Source: a virus. Taken from it: a stretch of DNA of 23,455 nt. Position numbers and translations under genes: made by a program. The stretch is taken from positions 1 to 23,455 of IMG/VR virus record IMGVR_UViG_3300021964_000553. One strand, 5' to 3'. This document shows, piece after piece, positions 9,720 to 17,430 of the stretch (position 1 is the first letter of the stretch; each line of letters begins with the position of its first letter). The notes under the pieces were generated by a model. That model was not told the origin of the DNA. It searched no databases and saw only the letters and a list, made by a program, of their open reading frames with translations.

Positions 9720-12700
9720 ATGGCTATTACTGAAAATAATTATACAGGTAACGGTTCAAAAGTTACCTTTGATATTACATTTGAATACTTAAAAGAATCT
9801 GACATCAAAGTTTCTATTGATGGTACAGATCAAGCCACAACTGCATATTCTTTTACTAGCATTACAACTATTACGTTCAATACTGCACCAACTAACGGTG
9901 CAGCTGTTCGTATTTATAGGGACACTAACATCGACAGCCTGCGGAATGAATTTTTTGCAGGCTCTGCTATTCGTGCTCAAGACCTAAACGAAGACTTTAA
10001 ACAAACTCTTTTTGTTGTACAAGAGCTTGACAATAATACTTGGGATAACGAAACAAATACCATTCATAGTGATGAACCTTGGGTAAGTTCTGATGATCAG
10101 ATTGCTACAACTGCTGCTTTAGATGCACGGTTTCAAGACGAAGCAAATGAAACCATTACAAGCTCTGAAACTTGGGTAGCAGATGACGATCATATTGCTA
10201 CTACTCAAGCAATTGAAAATCGTATTGATGATGTCATTACTAATGATATTGGTGGGTCTGATGGAATTAGCATTACTGACGATGGTGATGGTACTATTAC
10301 TGTTGGAATTAGTGCTAATTCTGTTGACTTTGATCGTATCAAAAATGACGACATTATTACTTACACAGAACAAAATGCTGGATCAGCCAGTCCTGCAGAT
10401 TCTAATGTATTTACCGCACTAGCTGCTGCACGTCGTTTTGACACACTTGTACAAACTAGTACACCAAGCGGCAGTGATTGGGAAGTAGGAAAAACTTGGT
10501 TTCAAAATGACGCAGATAAAACTGTTTCTATTTGGAACGGTAGCTCTTGGGAAGGTGTAGTTTCTGGTGGTACGTTTACAAAATTAGATAAAGTTATTTA
10601 TGTTGATAGTGTAAATGGATTAGACACTAATGATGGTCATCGTATCAGTACTCCAAAGAAAACTATTGGAGCAGCTTTGGATGACATTAATTCTGACTCA
10701 ATTTATGGTGACGGAGCAACTATTTTAGTTTCACCTGGTGTGTACCAAGAAACAGCACCACTAGACATTCAAAAAAAAGATGTGTCTATTATTGGTGCAT
10801 CTATCCGTAACGTAATTGTACATCCAACTTCTGCTACCGAAACTAACAGTTTGTTCCGTGTAAACAGCGGTACTTACCTCCAAAACATGACCTTTACTGG
10901 TGTTAAAGCGAGTGGCACTCGTGGTGATACTGGTTCGTTGTGGGAAGACGCTACTTACGGTTTACCACCTACTCAAGGTTGGAACGTTTCGTTCTATCCT
11001 GATGCGATGATTTATAAATCACCGTATATCCAAAACTGTACTAACTTCTCTGACTCTGAGATTGATAACGATAATCTTGAGTTTTTTGCAGGAACTGAGG
11101 ACAAAGGTCGAGCTGGTGACCTTGATTCTGCACCTACTGGTGGTGGTCTGCTTGTAGATGGTTCTACCGTACATGACGATTCTCCACTACGTTCAATGGT
11201 GGCTGATAGTTACACACACGTTGGTTTAGATGGTCCTGGTATTTTTGTAACTAACAATGGTTACACACAGATTACAAGTTCTTACGCTTTCTTTAACCAC
11301 TTTCACATCGCTTGTATTAATGGTGGTCAAGCTAACCTTGCTGCGTCTACCACTGACTTTGGACGTTATTCACTGATTGCTGATGGTAAGTCTGTTGACG
11401 CTGTTATTACTGCGTCTATTAATGGTACTCCATCTCAAAACGATATTACGTTTGATATTGATAATGTAACTGCTGGTACTAATTGGCATGGATCAGCAAC
11501 TCGACCACAAGATAACATGCTTGTTGTTGTAGATGGAGTTACATACCCTGTAATCAGTGCTACTGCTATTACTGGCGGTTGGCGGGTTACAATTAGCCGT
11601 CCAGATACTAGTGACCGTACTGTAAACCTTGGTCTTAGTGCAGCAATTGCAGATGATACAGCTGTGTCATTCTATCTTCGTTCTATGATTGCCTCTAGTG
11701 GTCATACCATGGAATATGTAGGAAGCGGTACTGACTATACTGCATTGCCTGAAAACGGAGGTGTACCAAATAATGACAATCAACAAGTAGAACTAAATAA
11801 CGGAAAGATTTGGACTGCTATTACAGACCATCGTGGTACGTTTAAAGTTGGTGATACATTTGAAGTAAACCAACAAACAGGTTTTGTTAACATTCCAGCA
11901 GGTGCACTTTCTGTTAGTAAATTGCTAGAAAACTTAGACGTTAACGGTAATGAAATTGTTAGTTCTTCTAACGGTAACATTGTTGTTAATCCTAATGGTA
12001 CTGGCACAATTCAGCTTAGTGCAGATACTGCAGTTACTGGTGACATTTCTGTAACTGGAACTGTAGATGGACGTGATGTTTCATCTGATGGTACAAAGGT
12101 TGATGATCTAATTACACTTACTGGTGTTGCAGGAAACACTACGGATCTTGGTACTTTTACGGGGGAAACACTTACTGACAACATTACCATTAAATCAGCT
12201 TTACAAGAACTGGAAACTGCCATTGAAGGGCATATACCTGTCCTTGTTGATGTACACAACAACACTGGCTCAACCATTACTAAAGGTCAAGCGGTTTATG
12301 TTTCAGGCACACACACTTCTGGTAAACCTACTGTTGCCTTAGCTGATTCAAATGGAACCAATACTTATCCGGCTATTGGTTTGGCAAATGAAGACATCAG
12401 TGATGGAGTTGAAGGTTTTGTAGTAATTTCTGGTTATTTGGACCTTGTTGATACATCTTTATATTCAGCTGGTGATGCGCTTTATCTAAGTGAAACTGCA
12501 GGTGATGTTACAACAAGCCGTCCAAGTGCAGCAACTTCAGAAGTTCAAAAACTAGGTATTGTTACTCGTTCACATGCCACTAACGGATCGATTCTTGTTA
12601 TTGGCGCCGGTCGTACTAATGATGTACCAAATCAAATCACAACTAATAGTGACTTTACTGTTAATGCCGATATTATTGTTACAGGTACTGTAGATGGACG

Positions 12701-14876
12701 TGATGTTGCAACTGATGGTACAAAGCTAGATGGTATTGAAACTGGTGCAACTGCAGATCAGACTGCTTCTGAAATTTTAACTGCAATCAAAACAGTTGAT
12801 GGCTCTGGGTCTGGATTAGATGCTGATTTACTTGATGGTCAGCAAGGTTCTTATTACTTAGATTATAATAATTTTAGTAACACACCAACCATCCCAACTA
12901 CTACAGATAACCTCACTGAAGGTACAACCAATCTTTACAGTCAATGGGATGACGTAACTGGTGGGATTAATTATGCGAGTGGCAACGTCGGGATTGGTTT
13001 AACACCAACTGCTAAGTTCCATGTTGCTGGAACGATTCAATCATCAGTCGGTTCTCATACCGCTCAGATGTATTCCGATGGCGGTGCTTCGTTTTTTACG
13101 TCTGTTGGTGCGTATCCAAGCGTTTTTTATACCAATGGCAGTGAAAGACTCCGCATCGATTCATCAGGACGTGTGGGTATCGGGAACTCAAGCCCGACCC
13201 AGGAGCTATGCGTTCGTTCGACCGCTGGAACAGAATCAGACATCCTTATTGAAGGGGACAACGGCGCAAGTGGTGGTCTAACTGTTTTTCATAATGCCTC
13301 CGATTGCGGCTTGTGGAACAGTTCAAACACAAGCATGAAGTTTGCGACAAACGGAACTGAACGCGCCCGCCTCGACAGCTCTGGCAGGCTGTTGGTTAAC
13401 ACGTCTAGTAGCTCTGTTTCAACGGCACTCGTCGTACAAGGAAACAGCACTGGCTCTGCAAGTGGGCAAATATATGTGCAGCGGGACAATGACACCCCGA
13501 CTTCTGGAAACAAACTGGCAGATTTTAACTTTGCAGATTCTTCCGGTAACCGGGGCGCTGCAATCAGTGCTTTGTGTGATGGCACTTGGACCGCTGGAAG
13601 CTTCCATCCCGGCGCATTAACGTTCAATACGACGGCGGATGGTGCGTCTTCTCCGACTACGAGAATGACCATCAAAAATGATGGCAAGGTTGGGATTGGC
13701 ACTGCGATTCCTAGTAGTTTACTTGATTGCGAAGGATCAAGCACTGGAGACGGCGTAGGACTTCATCTTAATAACACAAGTGGATCAAATACGATTCTTG
13801 TTTCAACAGGCAGTGCTTACAGTTTTAGCGGAGTAGGGGCAAGTACAGCGTGGCTAACAAGCGCAGGAACAAAGGTTGCTATTGGTCCGTACACGGCTGG
13901 CGACATTCAATTTATTAACGGAGGAGAAAAAGCCCGCATCGACAGCTCGGGCAGGCTGTTGGTTGGCGCATCTAGTACGGTTAGCGTTGCTGGATCCAGT
14001 GCTTTTATCCAGCAGCACGGAAATAAAACAACTTGCAACTTAGCTCTCGCTGGTTACGCAAATAACTTAGGCGGACCCATCCTTGCTTTTGGCGCATCTC
14101 GTTCAACTACAGTTGGCACCGCTGGAACTATTGTTAGCTCCGGTGACATTCTTGGTGATATTCGTTTTGCTGGAGATGACGGCACAGATTTAAACACATC
14201 GGCTGCAACCATTCGAGGAGAAGTAGACGGCACACCTGGCGCTAACGACATGCCGGGCAGGTTGGTGTTCAGCACTACGGCGGATGGTGCGTCTTCTCCG
14301 ACGGAAAGATTGCGCATCTCATCCGCTGGTGCCATCGGTCTTAGCGGTGCAAACTACGGAACCTCTGGACAAGTCCTAACTTCAAACGGCTCTGCGAGTG
14401 CTCCTACTTGGCAAACACCAAGTGGTGGGGGTGGTGGCGGTGGTTTATTTGATAGCTACGCAATCTTCCAACACACAACATCTAGCGGCACAGGCGGTGG
14501 AGCGACTTCATCAAGCACGTGGAATACACGCCCAATTAACACCACAGCTGTTAGTCAAACGTGGGCATCTATCTCTTCAAACCAAATTACGTTAAGTGCC
14601 GGAACGTATTCAATTGAGTGGCAAGAAACTATTTATCGTTCTGATGCTACTCAAAGCAGATTCCGAAATGTGACTGACAGCACAACAGCTGCCTTGGGCT
14701 TGGCTTACCGCAGTGATGGCGTTGGTGGAGGATTTGGTAAAACAACCATCGCAAGCTCAAAAACATTTGAACTTCAGCATTACACCCAAAGCAACGACTC
14801 TAACGGTCTTGGCAACGATACAAGCTCTGGGGAAGACAACGTATTTGCAACAATTAAAATCACTAAACACGCTTAA
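9720..14876 (+). CDS. Mosaic tail fibre with T7 gp17-type N-terminus
   Basis: At 1718 residues this is far longer than T7 gp17 (553). Residues 1-110 match the T7-type fibre anchor (NNYTGNGSKVTFDITFEYL; AGSAIRAQDLNEDFKQTLF), which attaches to the tail. Two short repeats (WV-DD-IATT) follow near 118-180. Residues about 290-560 look like a right-handed beta-helix of the pectin-lyase type (IYVDSVNGLDTNDG, ATILVSPGVYQE), possibly with surface-polysaccharide activity. GTVDGRDV-type repeats occur near 780 and 990, around a domain at about 840-970 (NNTGSTITKGQAVYVSG). Residues 1140-1540 hold five SSGRVGIG-like units; a glycine run at about 1568-1574 leads to a C-terminal beta-rich head. G+C and codon use change near 12960, suggesting an acquired distal part. 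Role: host recognition. Confidence 0.9.
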   Translation: MAITENNYTGNGSKVTFDITFEYLKESDIKVSIDGTDQATTAYSFTSITTITFNTAPTNGAAVRIYRDTNIDSLRNEFFAGSAIRAQDLNEDFKQTLFVVQELDNNTWDNETNTIHSDEPWVSSDDQIATTAALDARFQDEANETITSSETWVADDDHIATTQAIENRIDDVITNDIGGSDGISITDDGDGTITVGISANSVDFDRIKNDDIITYTEQNAGSASPADSNVFTALAAARRFDTLVQTSTPSGSDWEVGKTWFQNDADKTVSIWNGSSWEGVVSGGTFTKLDKVIYVDSVNGLDTNDGHRISTPKKTIGAALDDINSDSIYGDGATILVSPGVYQETAPLDIQKKDVSIIGASIRNVIVHPTSATETNSLFRVNSGTYLQNMTFTGVKASGTRGDTGSLWEDATYGLPPTQGWNVSFYPDAMIYKSPYIQNCTNFSDSEIDNDNLEFFAGTEDKGRAGDLDSAPTGGGLLVDGSTVHDDSPLRSMVADSYTHVGLDGPGIFVTNNGYTQITSSYAFFNHFHIACINGGQANLAASTTDFGRYSLIADGKSVDAVITASINGTPSQNDITFDIDNVTAGTNWHGSATRPQDNMLVVVDGVTYPVISATAITGGWRVTISRPDTSDRTVNLGLSAAIADDTAVSFYLRSMIASSGHTMEYVGSGTDYTALPENGGVPNNDNQQVELNNGKIWTAITDHRGTFKVGDTFEVNQQTGFVNIPAGALSVSKLLENLDVNGNEIVSSSNGNIVVNPNGTGTIQLSADTAVTGDISVTGTVDGRDVSSDGTKVDDLITLTGVAGNTTDLGTFTGETLTDNITIKSALQELETAIEGHIPVLVDVHNNTGSTITKGQAVYVSGTHTSGKPTVALADSNGTNTYPAIGLANEDISDGVEGFVVISGYLDLVDTSLYSAGDALYLSETAGDVTTSRPSAATSEVQKLGIVTRSHATNGSILVIGAGRTNDVPNQITTNSDFTVNADIIVTGTVDGRDVATDGTKLDGIETGATADQTASEILTAIKTVDGSGSGLDADLLDGQQGSYYLDYNNFSNTPTIPTTTDNLTEGTTNLYSQWDDVTGGINYASGNVGIGLTPTAKFHVAGTIQSSVGSHTAQMYSDGGASFFTSVGAYPSVFYTNGSERLRIDSSGRVGIGNSSPTQELCVRSTAGTESDILIEGDNGASGGLTVFHNASDCGLWNSSNTSMKFATNGTERARLDSSGRLLVNTSSSSVSTALVVQGNSTGSASGQIYVQRDNDTPTSGNKLADFNFADSSGNRGAAISALCDGTWTAGSFHPGALTFNTTADGASSPTTRMTIKNDGKVGIGTAIPSSLLDCEGSSTGDGVGLHLNNTSGSNTILVSTGSAYSFSGVGASTAWLTSAGTKVAIGPYTAGDIQFINGGEKARIDSSGRLLVGASSTVSVAGSSAFIQQHGNKTTCNLALAGYANNLGGPILAFGASRSTTVGTAGTIVSSGDILGDIRFAGDDGTDLNTSAATIRGEVDGTPGANDMPGRLVFSTTADGASSPTERLRISSAGAIGLSGANYGTSGQVLTSNGSASAPTWQTPSGGGGGGGLFDSYAIFQHTTSSGTGGGATSSSTWNTRPINTTAVSQTWASISSNQITLSAGTYSIEWQETIYRSDATQSRFRNVTDSTTAALGLAYRSDGVGGGFGKTTIASSKTFELQHYTQSNDSNGLGNDTSSGEDNVFATIKITKHA
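13365..13397 (+). repeat. 33-bp repeat in the fibre gene, copy 1 (copy 2 at 13932-13964)
   Basis: The two 33-bp copies differ at two positions (the 7th and 18th bases) and lie in the same reading frame, encoding ARLDSSGRLLV and ARIDSSGRLLV. A second pair of exact 26-bp repeats lies at 13632-13657 and 14277-14302, starting ACGGCGGATGG. These repeats occur in the G+C-rich distal part of the fibre and could promote recombination between fibre genes. Confidence 0.9.
13932..13964 (+). repeat. 33-bp repeat in the fibre gene, copy 2
   Basis: This is the partner of the repeat at 13365-13397, with 31 of 33 bases identical by eye. The spacing of 567 bp keeps frame (189 codons). Confidence 0.9.
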
Positions 14877-14901
14877 CTTTTTAAATTTATTCAAATAACT
14901 G

Positions 14902-15219
14902 ATGACTACTTTCACCTGGAACATTGCTAACCTTGAGCGCAACACTGCTGATGGTATTGTTTTTACTGCTCATTATACAGTAAATGCCTCTGACGATACG
15001 TATTCTAGTGGTGCGTATGGTTCGATTGGTCTTGAAGCACCTGCTGAAGGCGATACTGTTATCCCGTTTGCTGATCTTACGTCTGACGTAGTGGTTGGCT
15101 GGGTTAAAGAAAAACTTGGTGGCGCTGAAAAGGTTGCAGAAATCGAAGCTGCACTTCAAGCACAACTTGATGAGCAACGTACTCCCACTAAGGCAACAGG
15201 TTTGCCCTGGACTGTCTGA
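14902..15219 (+). CDS. Small conserved cyanophage-type protein downstream of the fibre
   Basis: This 105-residue acidic protein has a beta-rich N-terminal half (TFTWNIANLERNTADGIVFT) and a helical Glu/Ala/Gln-rich C-terminal half (residues about 70-95), ending in a TGLPWTV tail. There is no signal peptide or membrane span, so a cytoplasmic or virion location is likely. I remember short proteins with this opening directly after tail-fibre genes in cyanophages, annotated only as a domain of unknown function. The position suggests a fibre-associated protein or assembly helper, but nothing in the sequence proves it. The start lies 25 nt after the fibre stop. Confidence 0.75.
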   Translation: MTTFTWNIANLERNTADGIVFTAHYTVNASDDTYSSGAYGSIGLEAPAEGDTVIPFADLTSDVVVGWVKEKLGGAEKVAEIEAALQAQLDEQRTPTKATGLPWTV

Positions 15220-15245
15220 TTTAAACTATTTATTGGAAATTAACA

Positions 15246-15407
15246 ATGATCACCCTTATTCGTCCAATTCTTTTTTCTTTCCTTCAATCTGAAAAAGTTA
15301 AACTCCTTATTGTTGATTTGCTAGCTAAACTAGCTGAGTCTACTGATAATGATATTGACGACAAAGCAGTTGAATTTGTTCGTAACGGTCTTTTCCCGAA
15401 TAAGTAA
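15246..15407 (+). CDS. Small hypothetical protein, 53 residues
   Basis: An ATG at 15246 opens a 53-residue frame (starting MITLIRPILFSFLQSEKVKL) that ends in a TAATG overlap with the next gene. The N-terminal half is hydrophobic and amphipathic (PILFSFL, LLIVDLLAKL); the second half has an acidic cluster (TDNDIDDKA) and ends FPNK. There is no true transmembrane span. The close stop-start overlap on one side and the 26-nt gap on the other support a real gene in the operon. I do not recognise its function. Confidence 0.7.
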   Translation: MITLIRPILFSFLQSEKVKLLIVDLLAKLAESTDNDIDDKAVEFVRNGLFPNK

Positions 15408-15907
15408 TGGACTTAGGTGAGCCACCGGTATTCCCGTCTATAAGGCTCCCTGAGCCCCTTCAATTACCTGTTCCGGTACTGGAGGTGCCAAGGGCTGATT
15501 TGCCCTCTTACAAGCCCCTTGTGGTGCCTCCTAGCGACCTTAGACCACCACCGGGGATTGAACCAAAACAAAAGGACGAACCTCCTAAACAAACATTACC
15601 ACCTACTCCACCAATACCTATACCACAAATACCTCAACCTCCTGAGGTAACTACAATTGATATACCTGGTACTGATGTTGAAGTACCTGTACCTAGTGGA
15701 GAAATATTGGTTACAGCTGCTACAACAGCTTTTGTTTCAGTTGCTGCCACCCTAACCGCTACTTCACTGTTTAAACATTGTGTATCTTTATTTAAACCAG
15801 TATTTAAACAGGCATGGAACAAGATCACAAGAAAGACGGACTCATCAAATTCATTGTCCTTGTCTGGTCTGCCGGACTCCTCACCGCATCATACGCAGGA
15901 TGGATGA
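15407..15907 (+). CDS. Proline-rich single-span membrane protein
   Basis: This 166-residue protein has an extremely proline-rich N-terminal part (residues 1-98, with runs such as LPPTPPIPIPQIPQPPE), one clear transmembrane segment at about 100-122 (LVTAATTAFVSVAATLTATS within it), and a short basic tail. The layout, an extended rod anchored by one span, suits a protein reaching across the periplasm or a membrane-bound lysis/assembly factor. The first 120-150 nt are conspicuously G+C-rich compared with the rest of the gene. Its 3' end overlaps the next gene by 94 nt in another frame. It starts in a TAATG overlap. Function is not recognised; a lysis-module role is inferred from its neighbours. 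Confidence 0.8.
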   Translation: MDLGEPPVFPSIRLPEPLQLPVPVLEVPRADLPSYKPLVVPPSDLRPPPGIEPKQKDEPPKQTLPPTPPIPIPQIPQPPEVTTIDIPGTDVEVPVPSGEILVTAATTAFVSVAATLTATSLFKHCVSLFKPVFKQAWNKITRKTDSSNSLSLSGLPDSSPHHTQDG

Positions 15908-15990
15908 GTAAGATGGATCCTACTTATGTCGCTTCTATTTTAAGTGGCACTTTAGCAACATTTTCAATCACTCGTGAAAAGAACAAATGA
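15814..15990 (+). CDS. Holin-like small membrane protein, nested start
   Basis: This 58-residue protein starts inside the proline-rich gene (94-nt overlap in a different frame) and ends in an ATGA overlap with the next gene. A charged N-terminus (MEQDHKKDG) precedes a hydrophobic span at about 11-30 (IKFIVLVWSAGLLTASYAGW); a second weaker hydrophobic stretch lies at 38-53, and the tail is basic (TREKNK). This fits a small class II-type holin. T7 has its holin, 17.5 (67 residues), in the same place after the fibre. Holins make the inner-membrane lesion that starts lysis. No endolysin gene is visible nearby, so the function rests on size, topology and position. Confidence 0.7.
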   Translation: MEQDHKKDGLIKFIVLVWSAGLLTASYAGWMSKMDPTYVASILSGTLATFSITREKNK

Positions 15991-16337
15991 AGAAACTTCT
16001 TCTATGTTTGCTGCTTGCAGCACCTGTATCGGCTCAGACCGTTACACCTAATTTTACACAAGGTAGTATGCAATCTACCTCAACCACTACTATTGATATT
16101 GACCGTACTATTGCAACTGAAGTGTACGGAGGAGATTACAAATCATGGTCTGGAACCAACGTAACACCCAGTGGTTCAATCGAAGACGCATCTACAACTT
16201 TTTCAGTAACCACTGCTGGAGATCCATTTCAACTGGAAATTATCAACAGGGTAGCAGGGATTGTCGAAACAACCGACATCACCGAAACCATCCAACAGGT
16301 TACCTCTACTACCTCCTTGTCAGTCTTCTCACAATAA
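15987..16337 (+). CDS. Secreted protein with signal peptide, 116 residues
   Basis: A textbook signal peptide opens the protein (MKKLLLCLLLAAPVSA, cleavage expected after VSA). The mature part of about 100 residues is rich in Thr and Ser (NFTQGSMQSTSTTTIDIDRT, VTSTTSLSVFSQ) and looks beta-structured, with no cysteine. The start shares an ATGA with the holin-like gene. The last 193 nt are also read in another frame by the following gene. I have a memory of similar short secreted proteins in cyanophage genomes between fibre and terminase genes, without known function. An envelope-modifying, superinfection-exclusion or lysis-related role is possible but not shown. Confidence 0.78.
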   Translation: MKKLLLCLLLAAPVSAQTVTPNFTQGSMQSTSTTTIDIDRTIATEVYGGDYKSWSGTNVTPSGSIEDASTTFSVTTAGDPFQLEIINRVAGIVETTDITETIQQVTSTTSLSVFSQ

Positions 16338-16783
16338 GCCCAGCTTACGCAGAAGACCCAAAGGTACAAAACACTTCATCACCTGTAGCTGCTGCTACGG
16401 GTAATGTAACCAATCAAGCTGTGCAATTTCAAAACAACGGTGCACCTTCAAGACAATACTTTACAAATGGTAATTCTTGTAATGGTACAACAATGACATT
16501 CCAACCATTTTATATGGGTGGTGACGTACATACTGATACATATCAACGTACTAGTAATTTTGGGTTGCAGGTTGGTTTTTCTGTACCTTTAGATGGGGGT
16601 ATGGTTGAGACTTGTAAACAGATTGCACGTCGTCATGAGCAAAAAATGCGTCTAGATTACGAACTAGTTCGAGCATTAAAATGCACCGAAATTATGAAGG
16701 CTGGTTTTACATTCCGACCTGGTAGTCGTGTAGAAGTGTTGTGCCACGATATAGTCCCTATTGTTGCCCTTAAAAATGATTGA
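16145..16783 (+). CDS. Secreted cysteine-containing protein with uncertain start
   Basis: From about codon 53 this frame looks real: a hydrophobic core (YLYYLLVSLLTI) ending in SPAYA, then a mature domain of about 144 residues beginning EDPKVQNTSSPVAAATGNV. Four cysteines (SCNG, ETCK, LKCT, VLCH) could form two disulphides after export. The C-terminal part is helical (RRHEQKMRLDYELVRALKCT). The first 52 codons lie wholly inside the previous gene and have an Asn/Arg/His-rich composition typical of a shadow frame. Between the ATG at 16145 and the signal peptide there is no in-frame ATG, GTG or TTG. Translation therefore starts at 16145, uses a rare start codon, or depends on a -1 shift from the upstream frame. 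The last 8 nt overlap the next start. Confidence 0.72.
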   Translation: MVWNQRNTQWFNRRRIYNFFSNHCWRSISTGNYQQGSRDCRNNRHHRNHPTGYLYYLLVSLLTISPAYAEDPKVQNTSSPVAAATGNVTNQAVQFQNNGAPSRQYFTNGNSCNGTTMTFQPFYMGGDVHTDTYQRTSNFGLQVGFSVPLDGGMVETCKQIARRHEQKMRLDYELVRALKCTEIMKAGFTFRPGSRVEVLCHDIVPIVALKND

Positions 16784-17012
16784 AGCAGTAGTATCTGCTA
16801 CCGTAGCTGCATTAGCAGCGGGCGCAGCACTTACAAATAGACTACACAACAGAATAACAGAATTAGATCGACGTGTTGACGCATTTGAACTACGTGTTGC
16901 CACTCAATATGTTCCTCAAGAGCAATTTGGTGAAGCAATAAGTAAAATGGAAGCTCACATGATCCGTATTGAAAACAAGCTTGACCAAATGATTCTTAAG
17001 AGTAATCAGTAA
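16776..17012 (+). CDS. Membrane-anchored coiled-coil protein, 78 residues
   Basis: I chose the ATG at 16776 (MIEAVVSATVAALAAGAALT), which overlaps the previous stop by 8 nt; an in-frame ATG at 16761 would only add five residues. Residues 1-21 form a small-residue membrane span. The rest is helical with heptad spacing (NRITELDRRVDAFELRVATQ, then MIRIENKLDQMIL), so a coiled coil is likely. An N-terminal anchor followed by a coiled coil is the plan of inner-membrane spanins such as Rz/T7 18.5, and the gene lies in the region before the terminases, but no partner lipoprotein is visible. Spanin is therefore only one option; a phage structural or membrane adaptor is another. Confidence 0.77.
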   Translation: MIEAVVSATVAALAAGAALTNRLHNRITELDRRVDAFELRVATQYVPQEQFGEAISKMEAHMIRIENKLDQMILKSNQ

Positions 17013-17191
17013 TGAAAAAGAAAAATAAACAAGTTGCTCAGGCAGGTCCGGGTTACAGACCACGTCCTGGTAGTGATTCTGGTGGTAATCAGGAACGTAT
17101 GGGTACTAAAAAAGTATGGGATTCTCATATGAAAATGTGGGTACCAGTTAGACGTGCTAAGCGTGCTAACCTTAAAATAAACAAAGCATGA
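17012..17191 (+). CDS. Very basic small protein, 59 residues
   Basis: The frame opens at 17012, sharing the final base of the preceding stop codon, and closes in an ATGA overlap with the small terminase gene. The protein is strongly basic (MKKKNKQVAQ at the start, RRAKRANLKINKA at the end) with a Gly/Pro/Ser-rich middle (AGPGYRPRPGSDSGGN) and a short aromatic patch (KVWDSHMKMWVPV). Nucleic-acid binding is a reasonable guess from its charge. Its coupling to TerS suggests a packaging accessory role. I do not recognise a family. Confidence 0.7.
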   Translation: MKKKNKQVAQAGPGYRPRPGSDSGGNQERMGTKKVWDSHMKMWVPVRRAKRANLKINKA

Positions 17192-17430
17192 AAAAGAAAG
17201 CAACCGAAAACCAGTTTAACGAGTTGCATAATCTAGTTACAAGGGAGTTCCTTGCCCGTATTAAATCGGGTGAGGCAACTACCCAAGACTTAAAAGCAGC
17301 TTGTGACTGGCTAAAAACTAATGACATCAGTGGTGTTGCATATGAAGGCAATCCACTTTCTAAACTTGCTAATGTTATGCCGCAAGTTGACCCTGAACTT
17401 GTACAAAGTAGGCTTTATGGCAAAAAGTAA
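17188..17430 (+). CDS. Small terminase subunit (T7 gp18-like, TerS)
   Basis: This 80-residue helical protein compares with 89 residues for T7 gp18. It includes FNELHNLVTREFLARIKSGE and ATTQDLKAACDWLKTNDI, a helix-turn-helix-like arrangement that I associate with cyanophage TerS proteins, and ends PELVQSRLYGKK. TerS recognises the phage DNA and stimulates the large subunit during packaging. It starts in an ATGA overlap and its end overlaps the next gene by 14 nt. Unlike T7, six short genes lie between it and the fibre gene and three between it and the large subunit. The call rests on size, position and remembered family resemblance. Confidence 0.75.
   Translation: MKKKATENQFNELHNLVTREFLARIKSGEATTQDLKAACDWLKTNDISGVAYEGNPLSKLANVMPQVDPELVQSRLYGKK

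Noticed and set aside
13289-13744. 151-codon minus-strand frame inside the fibre gene
   Set aside because: It is the reverse shadow of a repetitive, G+C-rich coding segment; all supported genes are on the + strand and it has no ribosome site or recognisable domain.
16262-16337. Programmed -1 frameshift joining the two secreted-protein genes
   Set aside because: The frame relation allows it, but I found no X-XXY-YYZ slippery heptamer or obvious downstream pseudoknot, so it is kept only as an alternative in the overlap finding.
17321-17416. Longer start for the 85-residue basic protein
   Set aside because: It would translate the TerS gene in the wrong frame; the MAKSKTAQYY start at 17417 matches the family's usual beginning as I remember it.
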